From JAJECS01 sp965262745 (GTDB lineage: Bacteria > Chloroflexota > UBA11872), in contig OZ253558.1 in assembly GCA_965262745.1 (NCBI GenBank), positions 2,852,001 to 2,916,000 on the forward strand: a stretch of DNA of 64,000 nucleotides. The letters are read 5' to 3'. The position numbers and the translations under genes were made by a program. The stretch's first letter is position 1. Every line of letters begins with the position of its first letter. Under the pieces are notes generated by a model. The model was not told the DNA's origin. It searched no databases and saw only the letters and a program-made list of their open reading frames with translations. This document shows positions 1-9,481 of this stretch, one piece after another.

Positions 1-1348
1 CGCGCCGCGGCGTGACCACCCAATCCCCAACCTTGGCGTCCATCCAGGTGAGTTGGAGACCTTCGGCGCCGGCGGCGAGCAGCCCGTCGTCCGGGTCCAT
101 GTGGATCCCGTGACGCGTGCCCCGTACGTGCCAATCCACGACGTCCAGGACTGCGGTGCCCAGGCCCTCCAGGATCTCGGTGTCGCCCGTGGCATCGACA
201 TAGGCCTCGAGCGAGTGGAGAAACCACAGGGCCGCGTCGACCGAGGTGTATTCGGGCGCATCGCCGGCATCCGGCCAGCGATTCGGGACCATGCCCTGGT
301 CGACGAAGCGCGCGTAGGCCACCAGAATCGCTCGCGCAACGTCCGTCCGTCCTGTTGCCAGGCAAAGGCCGGGAAGGGCGATGAACGTATCGCGCCCCCA
401 ATCGCCAAACCACGGGTAGCCGGCGATGACGGTATTCGGCAGCGTGGAATGCGCCAGCCCGCCGCGCCGCACCAGCACTTGATCCGCGGCCAGCCGCAAC
501 TGGGCTTCCAGAACACTGTCGGCCCCTTTCACGAGTCGTGCGGCGCGCCGGTCCACCGATGCCGGTTCGCGCTCCACCCCGCGCACGTCGGCCGGCTCGC
601 CGGCAGCCAGCACCAGGGAAGCCGCGGCCCCCGGCTGGATGGTGGTGCGAAAGACTCCGGGCACGAACGCGTCTTCGTGATCGTCGAAGCCGCGCGCCCG
701 CTCGTGCGCGCGCGCCAGATGCCAGTGCCAGTCCTGCGCCTCGTGGAACTCCCAGCCCGTGTAGTCCACGGTGAGCGGCGGCGCCTCGCCGGATGTCACG
801 ACCAGCAGCTCATCCTCGGCATGCGTCAGGTCAACCCTGCGCCCTCCGGTCAGCAGCTGATGGAACCACCGGAGCGTGACGAAGGGTTGCCATTCCAGCA
901 CAACCGGGACGTCGCCTTGGTTGTGATAGCGAAGCACCGTCTGGTTGGCGCCGTGCGGCATCCAGAGATCGCCGCGCAACGTTTGCCCGGCAAGGCTCCA
1001 CGTCCAGCTTGGTCGAGTCCCGATCAACTCGAATCCGACCATACGGCGATAGCCGTCTGGATGAACCGTGCCGTCGTGGTACTCATGCGTGCTGAGCCAG
1101 TAGCTCGCGCCATCAACCGTGGCTTGGACCTGAGCGCCGGCGACCATGACCCAGCGGGCGTTGGGTGGAGGCGCCGCAGCGACGAGCAACCCGTGATAGC
1201 GGCGGGTTGCGAGGCCGGCCACCGTGCCGGCGGCGTAGCCGCCAAGGCCGTTGGTGACGAGCCACTCGCGCCGGCGCAGGGGCTCCAACTGCTGCCCAAA
1301 GAGGCTCGCTGCGAGGTGTGGGTTGGGAACCTGCGGCGAGGAGGGCAC
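1..1348 (-). CDS. Glycogen debranching enzyme (amylo-alpha-1,6-glucosidase family), 3' end outside window
   Basis: The minus-strand frame is open from a GTG at 1348 to the left edge, about 449 codons, so the C-terminus is missing. The N-terminal part has the bacterial/archaeal debranching-enzyme signature EWLVTNGLGGYAAGT followed by TRRYHGLLVAA. Further on, the catalytic (alpha/alpha)6-barrel motif GYPWFGDWGRDTFIALPGL is plain. The family removes alpha-1,6 branches in glycogen or related alpha-glucans in the cytoplasm. The GTG start is chosen because AGGGGG lies 6 nt upstream. The gene is divergent from the TauE-like permease at 1428, with only 79 nt between the starts. Family assignment is firm; the exact polysaccharide substrate is not shown. 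Confidence 0.88.
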   Translation of the reverse strand, partial: MPSSPQVPNPHLAASLFGQQLEPLRRREWLVTNGLGGYAAGTVAGLATRRYHGLLVAAAPPPNARWVMVAGAQVQATVDGASYWLSTHEYHDGTVHPDGYRRMVGFELIGTRPSWTWSLAGQTLRGDLWMPHGANQTVLRYHNQGDVPVVLEWQPFVTLRWFHQLLTGGRRVDLTHAEDELLVVTSGEAPPLTVDYTGWEFHEAQDWHWHLARAHERARGFDDHEDAFVPGVFRTTIQPGAAASLVLAAGEPADVRGVEREPASVDRRAARLVKGADSVLEAQLRLAADQVLVRRGGLAHSTLPNTVIAGYPWFGDWGRDTFIALPGLCLATGRTDVARAILVAYARFVDQGMVPNRWPDAGDAPEYTSVDAALWFLHSLEAYVDATGDTEILEGLGTAVLDVVDWHVRGTRHGIHMDPDDGLLAAGAEGLQLTWMDAKVGDWVVTPRR

Positions 1349-1380
1349 GGCGCTCCCCCTCTGCACGTCGGCGACGTTCG

Positions 1381-1416
1381 AGTATACGCGGCGCCCCGAG
1401 CCCGGCTCCCTATAAT
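1381..1416. promoter_or_regulatory. Divergent -10 elements between debranching enzyme and permease genes
   Basis: On the plus strand TATAAT lies at 1411-1416, 11 nt before the permease ATG. On the minus strand TATACT (1386-1381) would start a leader of roughly 25 nt that includes the AGGGGG ribosome site of the debranching enzyme. Neither has a recognisable TTGACA -35. The plus-strand transcript would have only about 4-6 nt of leader and no Shine-Dalgarno. Confidence 0.45.
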
Positions 1417-1427
1417 CCGGCAAACCC

Positions 1428-2252
1428 ATGTCGTCTCCCCCAGCGCCGCCTGTCCGTCGCCCGGCCGCCCCCATTGTGATCGCCATCGGTCTCACCGGCG
1501 GTCTGATCAGTGGGCTCGTCGGCGTGGGCGGCGGCATCGTGATGGTGCCGCTGATGGTCGCGATTCTGGCCATGGCCCAGCACCGCGCGCACGGAACGTC
1601 GCTGGCGATGATCGTCCCAATCGCGATCAGCGCCATGATTCCCTACTTGATCGCGCACGGGCTCCAGTGGCAGGTCGTAATTTCGCTGGCGGGCACGTCC
1701 GTCGGCTTTGCCGTGGTGGGCGCGCGGCTCACCAAGCATCTCAACGCCACGGCGCTGCGGCGGGGCTTTGCCGTCCTCTTGGCGCTCACGGCCGTGCGAT
1801 TGCTGCTGTCGGCACAGAGCGCGGCGATGTTCGGGGAGATGGAAGGCCTGCAGCTCATCGTTGCGGCGCTGATCGCCGGCACTTTCACCGGGTTGGTGGC
1901 CGGGACCATGGGCGTGGGAGGCGGCATCGTGATGGTGCCCGCGATGGCGATCGTGATGGGCATCGACCAGCATGTCGCCCAGGGAATCTCGCTGGCCGTC
2001 ATCGTGCCAACCGCCATCTCGGGAGCCGCGCAGCACTTTCGCCAGGGCAACGTCGATTTCCGCTGGGCCTTGTACATCGCCGCCGGGGGCATTGTGGGCG
2101 GCGCCGTTGGCGCCCAGTTCGCGCAGTTCATTCCCGCTTTCGGCTTGCGAGTGCTGTTCGCGGTATTCGCGATCTACTCGGCGCAACGCATGGTTGGCGT
2201 CCAGGGATGGCTGGTGCGACGCATTCGCGCCGCGCGCACCCCGGCGTCATGA
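1428..2252 (+). CDS. TauE/SafE-family sulfite/anion exporter-like permease
   Basis: A 274-residue integral membrane protein with many hydrophobic segments. It shows the internal duplication typical of TauE/SafE (DUF81) transporters: GLVGVGGGIVMVPL near residue 30 and GTMGVGGGIVMVPA near residue 165. The family exports small sulfur-containing or organic anions across the inner membrane; the substrate here cannot be told. The ATG at 1428 has no ribosome-binding site and sits 11 nt after a TATAAT box, so short-leader initiation is likely. It may be transcribed with the CoA transferase 32 nt downstream. Length is usual for the family. Confidence 0.85.
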   Translation: MSSPPAPPVRRPAAPIVIAIGLTGGLISGLVGVGGGIVMVPLMVAILAMAQHRAHGTSLAMIVPIAISAMIPYLIAHGLQWQVVISLAGTSVGFAVVGARLTKHLNATALRRGFAVLLALTAVRLLLSAQSAAMFGEMEGLQLIVAALIAGTFTGLVAGTMGVGGGIVMVPAMAIVMGIDQHVAQGISLAVIVPTAISGAAQHFRQGNVDFRWALYIAAGGIVGGAVGAQFAQFIPAFGLRVLFAVFAIYSAQRMVGVQGWLVRRIRAARTPAS

Positions 2253-2283
2253 GTCGGCGACCCTGGGCAGGGAGCCTGCCCTA

Positions 2284-3492
2284 ATGGCGGGATTCCTCGA
2301 CGGCACGCTGGTGCTGGACTTCACGCGAGTGCTCGCGGGCCCGTTCTGCACCATGACGCTGTCCGATCTGGGCGCGCGGGTGATCAAGATTGAGAGCCCC
2401 GAGGGCGACGAAGCCCGCGGCATGGGGCCCTTCGTCAACGGGCACAGCCTCTATTTCGCGAGCATCAACCGCGGCAAGCAAAGCGTGGCGCTCAATCTCA
2501 AGCACCCGGAGGCGGTCGAGCTGGCGTGTGGGCTTGCGGCCCGCGCCGACGTGCTCGTCGAGAACTACCGGCCCGGCACGCTGGAGCGGCTCGGGCTGGG
2601 CTATGACACCGTTCGCGATCGGAATGCCGACATCGTGTATCTCTCGCTCTCCGGGTTCGGCCAGGTTGGCCCCTATCGTGATCGAGGGGCCTATGACGTG
2701 ATCATTCAGGCCATGGGCGGCCTCATGGGGATCACGGGCGCCGCCGGTGGCCGACCGACGCGGGTGGGGGCTTCCTTGGGCGACATCGTGCCCGCCCTCT
2801 ATGCGACGGTCGCGGTGCTGGCCGCGCTGCAACGCCGCGAGCGCACCGGCGAGGGCTGTCACGTGGACCTTGCCATGATGGATTCCGTGGTGGCCGTGGT
2901 CGAAAACGCCATGGCGCGCTACTGGGTCAGTGGCGAGGACCCCGGGCCAATTGGCAACCGACACCCGGCGATTGCGCCGTTCAGCACGTTTGCGACGGCC
3001 GATGGGGAGATCGTGATCGCCTGCGGCAACGACGCGCTCTGGCGACGGCTGTGCGCCGCGCTTGAGGCGCCGGCCTTGGCGGACGACGAGCGGTTCACCA
3101 CCAATGCGCTGCGCGCCGAACGTGCCGAAGAGTTAGCCGACGCATTGGAAGCTGTGTTGCAGGCGCATGGGACGGCCCACTGGTTGGACACGCTGCTCGA
3201 GGCGGGAATCCCTTGTGCCAGAGTCAACCGGATGTCGGACTTGCTGGACGATCCGCATTTGCGCGCCCGCGACATGATCGTGGAGATGGACCAGCCGCAC
3301 ATCGGTCGGCTGCCGGTGCCCGGCGCTCCGATCAAGGCGTCGGGCGTTGATGCTGATCTCGGCGGCCCGTCCCCCGACTGGGGCGCCCACACGCGTCCGG
3401 TGCTGCGGGAGTTGCTGGGCATTGGCGCAACCGACCTCGAGCGCCTCGAACGCGACGGCGCCATTGGCGCACCCGGGCGCCATACGCGATGA
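2284..3492 (+). CDS. CaiB/BaiF family CoA transferase (class III)
   Basis: A 402-residue class III CoA transferase. The N-terminus has LDFTRVLAGPFCTMTLSDLGA and VIKIESPEGDEARGMGP. VENYRPGTLERLGLGYD and SLSGFGQVGPYRDRGAYDVIIQA follow, with the Asp of GAYD in the position of the catalytic aspartate of formyl-CoA transferase. Family members move CoA between acyl groups (formyl/oxalyl, carnitine, bile-acid or succinyl donors). The start is an ATG 32 nt after the permease stop. The next gene overlaps its stop by 4 nt (ATGA), implying translational coupling. The particular acyl donor and acceptor cannot be deduced. Confidence 0.9.
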   Translation: MAGFLDGTLVLDFTRVLAGPFCTMTLSDLGARVIKIESPEGDEARGMGPFVNGHSLYFASINRGKQSVALNLKHPEAVELACGLAARADVLVENYRPGTLERLGLGYDTVRDRNADIVYLSLSGFGQVGPYRDRGAYDVIIQAMGGLMGITGAAGGRPTRVGASLGDIVPALYATVAVLAALQRRERTGEGCHVDLAMMDSVVAVVENAMARYWVSGEDPGPIGNRHPAIAPFSTFATADGEIVIACGNDALWRRLCAALEAPALADDERFTTNALRAERAEELADALEAVLQAHGTAHWLDTLLEAGIPCARVNRMSDLLDDPHLRARDMIVEMDQPHIGRLPVPGAPIKASGVDADLGGPSPDWGAHTRPVLRELLGIGATDLERLERDGAIGAPGRHTR

Positions 3493-4031
3493 CAATCGAG
3501 GTCGGCGCGGACGGAGCGCATCGGGTCATGATCGATACGCCGATCGAAATCCGGCGCGCGATTCCGGACGACCTCGAGCCCATGAGCGAGTTGTGGGGCC
3601 AGGAGCGACGCGTCACGCAGCGCCGTGTGCTGCGGCGATACTTCGACGAGCAGCACCAAGACGTTCAAACGGGGCTGGTCGCGATTTTCAATGGAACGCT
3701 CGTCGGCCAGTTGTGGATTCGGCACCGGCATCTCGATCGCAGCATTGCGGACGGCGAACGAGCGGCGTACCTGCATACGCTGACCGTGGCGCAGCCATTC
3801 CGGCGATTGGGGATTGCCGAGGCCCTGACGCGCACGGCGTCGCTTGAAGCCGAGGCGCGTGGGGCTGAGGTGCTCACCATCGGCGTCGACGCCCCCAACG
3901 CTTACGCCCGGCGGTTGTATGAGAAGTGGGGATTCCGTGTGTATCACGCGACAACCGATCTTCGCGGTGAGCTCGTATTCTTGCGCCGCCGGGGATATGA
4001 AAAAAGCCGGGGCAGCGACGGTAAATGCTAA
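3489..4031 (+). CDS. GNAT-family N-acetyltransferase
   Basis: 180 residues. The segment AYLHTLTVAQPFRRLGIAEAL is the GNAT motif A with the R-x-x-G-I/L-A acetyl-CoA pyrophosphate loop near residues 97-117. NAYARRLYEKWGFRV near residue 140 is motif B. The first ~15 residues are not conserved-looking, and a second ATG at 3528 (MIDTPIEIRRA) may be the real start. The annotated ATG is kept because it overlaps the CoA-transferase stop (ATGA). The acetyl acceptor is unknown. Confidence 0.8.
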   Translation: MTIEVGADGAHRVMIDTPIEIRRAIPDDLEPMSELWGQERRVTQRRVLRRYFDEQHQDVQTGLVAIFNGTLVGQLWIRHRHLDRSIADGERAAYLHTLTVAQPFRRLGIAEALTRTASLEAEARGAEVLTIGVDAPNAYARRLYEKWGFRVYHATTDLRGELVFLRRRGYEKSRGSDGKC

Positions 4032-4099
4032 GCTCGCGGCAGTTCCATAGCCTGGCGCGCTGCGGCCTGCCGCACGCTGGTGCGCGCGCCCTCCACACC

Positions 4100-4105
4100 T
4101 AGGAT
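4100..4105 (+). promoter_or_regulatory. TAGGAT -10-like box 6 nt before ilvE start
   Basis: TAGGAT followed by six bases and then the GTG of the aminotransferase. There is no Shine-Dalgarno in the preceding bases. The spacing fits a promoter making a leaderless mRNA, and the same arrangement recurs at 45196, 45749 and, on the minus strand, 48517. Confidence 0.4.
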
Positions 4106-4111
4106 CCGCCC

Positions 4112-5074
4112 GTGCAGGCGTTTTTTCAGGGCTCGTATGTCGACATGGCCGACGCCAAGGTGAGCGTCATGACGCATGCGCTCAACTACGGCACCGGCGT
4201 GTTCGAAGGCATCCGCGGCTACTGGAACGAGACTGAGGAACAGATGTACTTGTTCCGCGCGCGGGAGCACTTCGTGCGCCTGCGGCAGTCCGCCAAGATC
4301 CTGCGCATGGCGATCCCCCACTCCGACGATGAGTTGGTCGAGATCGCCCGTACGGTTGTGCGCGCGGGCGAGTTTCGCGAAGACGTCTACGTGCGTCCGT
4401 TGGTCTATAAGGCGGCTTGCCAGATCGGCCTGAGCATGGTGCGGCCCACTGCTAATGGCTCGGCGCTCATCGACGATGAATTCACTCTCTTCGCGGTGCC
4501 GTTTGGGGCCTACTTGGACGTCGAGCGGCCGATCCGCTGCACGGTTGCTTCGTGGCGGCGCGTCAACGACAACATGATTCCGGCCCGAGGCAAAGTGAGC
4601 GGACTCTACGTCAACTCGTCGCTGGCCAAGACCGAAGCCGTCGAGTCCGGGTTCGACGAGGCCATCATGCTCACCGAGGACGGTCACGTGAGTGAGGGAA
4701 CCGGTGAGAACGTGTTTCTCCTTCGCAATGGCGTCCTCGTAACTCCCGCCGTGAGCGACGACATCCTTGAGGGCATAACGCGGCGCACGATCATGCAGAT
4801 TGCTCAGGACGAGTTGCAGATTGACACCGTTGAGCGCAGCGTCGACCGGACCGAGCTCTACATTGCCGACGAGCTGTTCCTGGTTGGCACGGGCGCACAG
4901 ATCTCGCCGGTGCGGGAGGTCGACGGGCGCGTGATTGGCGACGGCGGCATCGGCGCGGTCACGCGCGCGCTGCAGGACTTATACTTCGACATCGTGCGCG
5001 GCGGCAACGCCGGCTATCGATCGTGGTGTGCGCCGGTGTATCCGGTGGCGGCGCAGACTCAACTGGGGGGCTGA
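4112..5074 (+). CDS. ilvE: Branched-chain amino acid aminotransferase
   Basis: A 320-residue class IV (fold type IV) PLP aminotransferase. It interconverts leucine, isoleucine and valine with their 2-oxo acids using glutamate/2-oxoglutarate in the cytoplasm. Visible markers are THALNYGTGVFEGIRGY near residue 20, the Arg in VYVRPLVYK, and NDNMIPARGKVSGLYVNSSLAK, whose first Lys is the expected PLP lysine (about residue 162). The C-terminal SEGTGENVFLLRNG and DDILEGITRRTIMQIA motifs are typical. The start is GTG 4112, six bases after a TAGGAT box. The last ~20 residues are a short extension beyond the usual fold. D-alanine or ADCL lyase relatives are less likely given the FEGIRGY motif. Confidence 0.92.
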   Translation: MQAFFQGSYVDMADAKVSVMTHALNYGTGVFEGIRGYWNETEEQMYLFRAREHFVRLRQSAKILRMAIPHSDDELVEIARTVVRAGEFREDVYVRPLVYKAACQIGLSMVRPTANGSALIDDEFTLFAVPFGAYLDVERPIRCTVASWRRVNDNMIPARGKVSGLYVNSSLAKTEAVESGFDEAIMLTEDGHVSEGTGENVFLLRNGVLVTPAVSDDILEGITRRTIMQIAQDELQIDTVERSVDRTELYIADELFLVGTGAQISPVREVDGRVIGDGGIGAVTRALQDLYFDIVRGGNAGYRSWCAPVYPVAAQTQLGG

Positions 5075-5138
5075 GGAGGTCATGGTCTGAGCTCGCGGTT
5101 CCCCCGCACAGTTCTTCGCCCATTCGTTTCGCCGACCC

Positions 5139-5894
5139 TTGATTCAGCCGCTGCTGCCGTCCCTTCCTTTGGTGGCAACGCAAGCGTCTGAGCCGGCGCC
5201 GCATGCGCCGGTGGACCTCGAAGCGCAACTGGGCATTCAGTTCGCCAATCCCGCGCTCTTGCGGCAGGCGCTGGTCCATCGCTCGCTCATCAACGAAGCC
5301 GACCTGGCGCCAACCGACTCGAACGAGCGACTGGAGTTCTTGGGCGACGCCGTCCTGGGCCTCGTAACCACGGAGCTGTTGTATGAGCGTCACCCCGAAT
5401 ACGACGAGGGCGAGTTGACCCGTGCTCGGGCATCCCTCGTCAACCTGAACGCCGCGGCCAGATTCTCCAAGGCTCTTGGGCTCGGCGCCCATCTGCAGCT
5501 GGGGCGTGGCGCCGAGATGACCGGCGCCCGTGAGCGCGCCTCCGTGCTGGGACGCGCGTTCGAAGCCTTGGTCGGCGCCGTCTATCTGGACGCCGGCTTG
5601 GACGCGGCGCGGAGGTTCATTGCCCCATTTGTTGGCAAGGCCCTCGGCGAGCGCGGTCCGGCCGGTCCCCAGAAGGACTTCAAGACCCAGCTCCAAGAGC
5701 GGCTGCACGTCGAGCGCGCGGCAACTCCGGTCTACGTGCTGATCGATGCCAGCGGGCCCGATCACGCGCGCCGATTCCGCATGGCCGTCACGGTCGACGA
5801 AGAGCAGTTGGCGCAAGGTGAAGGCTCGAGCAAGCAGCGGGCCGAGCAAGACGCCGCACGCGCAGCACTTCGCCTCTTGAACGGAAGCGGTTAA
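5139..5894 (+). CDS. rnc: Ribonuclease III
   Basis: A 251-residue RNase III that cleaves double-stranded RNA in rRNA and mRNA processing. The signature NERLEFLGDAVLGL lies near residue 62. The second acidic cluster, FEALVGAVYLDAG, lies near residue 142. Together they give the Mg-binding Glu/Asp residues. A C-terminal double-stranded RNA binding domain spans from about residue 178 (DFKTQLQERLH) to the end (SSKQRAEQDAARAALRLL). It begins with TTG and has a ~20-residue N-terminal extension. Only 3 nt separate it from smc, the common rnc-smc pairing. Confidence 0.93.
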   Translation: MIQPLLPSLPLVATQASEPAPHAPVDLEAQLGIQFANPALLRQALVHRSLINEADLAPTDSNERLEFLGDAVLGLVTTELLYERHPEYDEGELTRARASLVNLNAAARFSKALGLGAHLQLGRGAEMTGARERASVLGRAFEALVGAVYLDAGLDAARRFIAPFVGKALGERGPAGPQKDFKTQLQERLHVERAATPVYVLIDASGPDHARRFRMAVTVDEEQLAQGEGSSKQRAEQDAARAALRLLNGSG

Positions 5895-5897
5895 GCA

Positions 5898-8800
5898 ATG
5901 CACCTGCGGCGAATTGAGCTGCAAGGGTTCAAGACATTTTCCCGGCGCACCGTTGTCGAGTTGCCGCCCGGCGTAACGGCGGTGGTCGGCCCGAACGGAT
6001 CCGGCAAGAGCAACCTTGCGGACGCCATCAGTTGGGCGCTTGGCGAACAGTCGCCGCGGTCCCTGCGGGTACGGCGGGCAGAGGACATCATCTTTGGCGG
6101 CACGGCATCCCGCCCGCGTACGGGCATGGCCGAGGTGCAGCTGGTATTCGACAACGCCGACGCCTGGTTGCCGACGCCCTACGCGGAAGTCGTCATCGGA
6201 CGCCGCCTGTTTCGCTCGGGCGACAGCGAATACTCCCTTAACGGCGCGCGGGTGCGCTTGCGCGACATCGTCGATCTGATGAGCGCCGGCGGGGTTGGCG
6301 CTGGCGGCGCTTCAATCGTGAGCCAAGGCCAAATCGACGCGACGCTGCGGCAGCGCCCGGAGGAGCGGCGAAGTTTTCTCGAGGATGTCGCGGGCATCGG
6401 GCGGTTTCAAGCCCGGCGCAACCAGGCCGAGCAGCGGCTGGCGGGGACGCGCCGCAACTTGGATCGGCTGCGCGATCTGGTGGCGGAAATTGAGCCTGGC
6501 CTCGAGACCCTCCGGCGTCAGGCCGAGATCGCGGAGCATGGGCGCGAGTTGGGGTCCGAGCTGCGGGCCACGCGCGTCGCACTGATCCGGCACCGGCTCG
6601 ACACCGTCGCTCGACAGATCGCCGAGGCCGAGGAGCGCGAGCAAGCCGTGGCGCAGCGGATGGCGGCGCTGACTGCGACGCCGGCGGCCGAGCTGCGGCG
6701 GCAAGCGGCGGAGGCCGATCTGGACGCCCAGAGCCAAGACGCGACACTGCGGCAGCGCCGTGAGGACGAGACGCGGAGCGTCGACACCGTGCGCGCACTC
6801 GAGGCGCGGCAGCAGCGGCTGCGCGAACGCTTGGTGCATCTGGACGCGCGCACCGCCGATTTCCCCGAACGTGCCCGCGCGCTCGATGCCCGCCAGGCCG
6901 CGCTGGAAGCCGACGCCGCGAATGAGGACCGCACGCTCAGCGACCTCACGCAGCAGGTTGAATGCCGCACCGAGCGTTTGGCTCAGCTTGCCGCGGTGCT
7001 TGCCGACGCGCGAGCCGCGGCGGACCAGCGAAACGCGCGCGCAGGCCAGCGCGCCGAACTCAAAGCCCGCGGCGCGATATTGCGTGAGCGGGCCGATCAC
7101 CTCACAGGCGAACGGATGCGCCTTGAACGCGAGCAGGCTGGCCACGCCGAGGCCCAACACGTGGCGGAGCAGGAGGCTGCCGCCAGCGCGCAGCAAGCGG
7201 CAGGCGCACGCGTCAATGTCAATCAAGCGGCCGCTGACGACGCGGCGGCCGAGGCCGAGCTCCACGCCGCCCACGGGGCGCAGCAGGCACGAGCTGACGA
7301 GCGTGCAGCCGCGGAGCGTCTGCTGGCCGACCACGCCGGACGCCTCGAGGCGCTTGAGAGTGAGCGCCGGGCCCTGTTGACCGCGCATGCGGAGAAGCGC
7401 GAGTCCGGGCCAGCGGACGCGGCACTGCGCCAGCGAGTCCCAGGGGTGCTCGGGCGGCTCCGCGAGTTGCTTCCGGACGCCCTGTCGCGCGACGAACGCC
7501 TCCTGGCGGCCGCCTTGCCGGACGCGCTCGACGACTGGATGATCCGCGGCACCGCCGACGCGTCGGCGGCCGCCGACGCGGTCTCTGCGCTGGACCTGGC
7601 GCCGGCGCGGCTGCGGCCCCTCGACGCCCCGGGAGCGCCGGTGGTCTCCGACGCGCTACGGGCGGACCCGGACGTGCTCGGCAGCCTCGACACCTACGTG
7701 AAGGTGGACGACGTCAGGCTTCGCCGTCTGTTGCAGCGAATCGTCGTGGTAGCAGACCTCGAGGCGGCGCTGCGGGTCCGCGCGGCTCACGCGCACGGCC
7801 CGATGGCCACGATCGTGGCATTGACTGGGGCTGCCATCGAGCTGGACGGGACCATTCGCATTGGCCCGATCAAAGCGACAGCCGATCCGGTCGCGGGCCG
7901 CCTTGAGGACATCGCCACCGCGATCACGCGGGCGGTCAAGGATCGCGACCATGCCGCGCAGGCGGCTGCGGACGCGTCCGCTGCGGCGCAGGCGGCCGCG
8001 GCACGCGCGGACGAGGCGCGCAAGACCCGGGCGGAGCACACAGCCGCACATAGCGCGGCACGCGAAGCTCTTACCGTGGCTGCGGTGGCGCTGGAGCGCC
8101 AGTCCGCACGTGCGACGACGGTGGCGGAGCGGCAATCGAACGGCGCGGCGCGCCTCATGTCGATGGACGCGGAATTGAAACGGCTGGCGCACCAGCGCGA
8201 AGCGGTCGAGCGCGCGCTGGGCGCCCTGCCCCAAGAGGCGAACGCGGCTGGTGAAGGACCGGCTGATCTTGCGGCGTTGGAGCGTGAGCACGCAGCGGCG
8301 GCGGCGGAGCAGCGGGCCGACTCGACGCGAGTCGTCGAACTCCGCGCACGCTACGCAACGCGAGCGGCGCTCGTGAGGCAAGTGACCGCGGAGCGGGAGC
8401 AAACGACAAGCGCCGCCGCCGAGATAGCGGCCGCCCGCACGGCGACGAGCGAGGAATGCGCTGCCATCGATGCGGAGCACGACGAAGTCGCCGTTGCGGC
8501 CGAGGCCGCGCGTGAGGCCGCGCGTGAAGCCGAGCGCCAGGTGCTCGAAGTCCGCTTGACCGCGCAGCGGCTGCACTTGCAGGCCGCCCAACGCGCGGAG
8601 GAAGAGCGGCGCGTGGGCGATGACCTCACCGCGGCCCAACGCGAGACGGAGAGGCTGGCCGAACGCCTGGCCGATTTGCGGCGCGTCGCTCGCGACGATC
8701 TGGATATGGTCGCCCCGACGCCCCAACGGCTGGACGAGCCGTTGGGGCGAGTTGAACGACGTGCGGCCGAGCTGAAGCGCGACCTCGCCGAGCTCGGTCC

Positions 8801-9464
8801 CCTCAACCCACTGGCTCCCGAGGCGTACCGGACGCAGCAGGCTCGCGTCGACGACGCTCGGATGCAGATTGCCGATCTCGAGGGTGCCGAGGCGAACCTC
8901 CGCGCACTCACGGCCCGCCTGCAGCGTGAGCTGCACAGCCAGTTTGTGACAACGTTCAACGCGATCAATGAGCACTTCGGCAGGCTGTTCCGCGAGATCT
9001 TCGGCGGAGGCTCGGCCACGATGGTGCTCACGGCGCCGGAAGACGTCGAAACCACCGGCGTCGAATTCCACGTGAAGCTGCCCGGCCGGCGGCAGCTGGA
9101 ACTCGCCGCCCTATCGGGGGGTGAGCGCTCGCTGGTGGCAACCGCGCTGATCATGGCCTTGCTGCACGTGCGCCAGAGCCCGTTCTGTGTGCTCGACGAA
9201 GTCGACGCCGCGCTCGACGATGCCAATGTCGGGCGGTTCTGCCGTCAGCTGCACAAGCTGAGCGAACTCAGCCAGATTCTGGTGATCACGCACAATGCCA
9301 TCACGGTCGAGTCCGCGGCCGCGATCTATGGCGTGACCATGCATGAGGACGGCGTTTCAGACCTTCTCTCACTGTCGCTGAACGGTGTCGCGGCCAATGG
9401 GGTGAACGGCCGCCACGCCACGAACGGCCGGGTAGCGACCGCGAAGGTGCCCTCCGCAAAGTAG
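5898..9464 (+). CDS. smc: Chromosome segregation protein SMC
   Basis: A 1188-residue SMC ATPase, the core of the bacterial condensin that organises chromosomes. Walker A GPNGSGKS is at residues 31-38. The Q-loop region follows, then the long coiled coils rich in Ala, Arg, Glu and Gln. The hinge lies roughly at 500-660. The C-terminal head has the signature LSGGERS (about 1072) and Walker B CVLDEVDAALDD (about 1097), with the switch His in VITHN. Residues after about 1155 are an Asn/Gly/Val-rich tail. Length and domain order are standard. No scpA or scpB is seen nearby. Confidence 0.96.
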   Translation: MHLRRIELQGFKTFSRRTVVELPPGVTAVVGPNGSGKSNLADAISWALGEQSPRSLRVRRAEDIIFGGTASRPRTGMAEVQLVFDNADAWLPTPYAEVVIGRRLFRSGDSEYSLNGARVRLRDIVDLMSAGGVGAGGASIVSQGQIDATLRQRPEERRSFLEDVAGIGRFQARRNQAEQRLAGTRRNLDRLRDLVAEIEPGLETLRRQAEIAEHGRELGSELRATRVALIRHRLDTVARQIAEAEEREQAVAQRMAALTATPAAELRRQAAEADLDAQSQDATLRQRREDETRSVDTVRALEARQQRLRERLVHLDARTADFPERARALDARQAALEADAANEDRTLSDLTQQVECRTERLAQLAAVLADARAAADQRNARAGQRAELKARGAILRERADHLTGERMRLEREQAGHAEAQHVAEQEAAASAQQAAGARVNVNQAAADDAAAEAELHAAHGAQQARADERAAAERLLADHAGRLEALESERRALLTAHAEKRESGPADAALRQRVPGVLGRLRELLPDALSRDERLLAAALPDALDDWMIRGTADASAAADAVSALDLAPARLRPLDAPGAPVVSDALRADPDVLGSLDTYVKVDDVRLRRLLQRIVVVADLEAALRVRAAHAHGPMATIVALTGAAIELDGTIRIGPIKATADPVAGRLEDIATAITRAVKDRDHAAQAAADASAAAQAAAARADEARKTRAEHTAAHSAAREALTVAAVALERQSARATTVAERQSNGAARLMSMDAELKRLAHQREAVERALGALPQEANAAGEGPADLAALEREHAAAAAEQRADSTRVVELRARYATRAALVRQVTAEREQTTSAAAEIAAARTATSEECAAIDAEHDEVAVAAEAAREAAREAERQVLEVRLTAQRLHLQAAQRAEEERRVGDDLTAAQRETERLAERLADLRRVARDDLDMVAPTPQRLDEPLGRVERRAAELKRDLAELGPLNPLAPEAYRTQQARVDDARMQIADLEGAEANLRALTARLQRELHSQFVTTFNAINEHFGRLFREIFGGGSATMVLTAPEDVETTGVEFHVKLPGRRQLELAALSGGERSLVATALIMALLHVRQSPFCVLDEVDAALDDANVGRFCRQLHKLSELSQILVITHNAITVESAAAIYGVTMHEDGVSDLLSLSLNGVAANGVNGRHATNGRVATAKVPSAK

Positions 9465-9481
9465 CTAGTACAGGGACGAGC

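Noticed and set aside
53..2284. Very long plus-strand open frame opposite the debranching enzyme and permease genes
   Set aside because: It is Arg/His/Pro-rich without domains, and runs antisense to or out of frame with clearly conserved genes. Long spurious frames are expected at this GC content.
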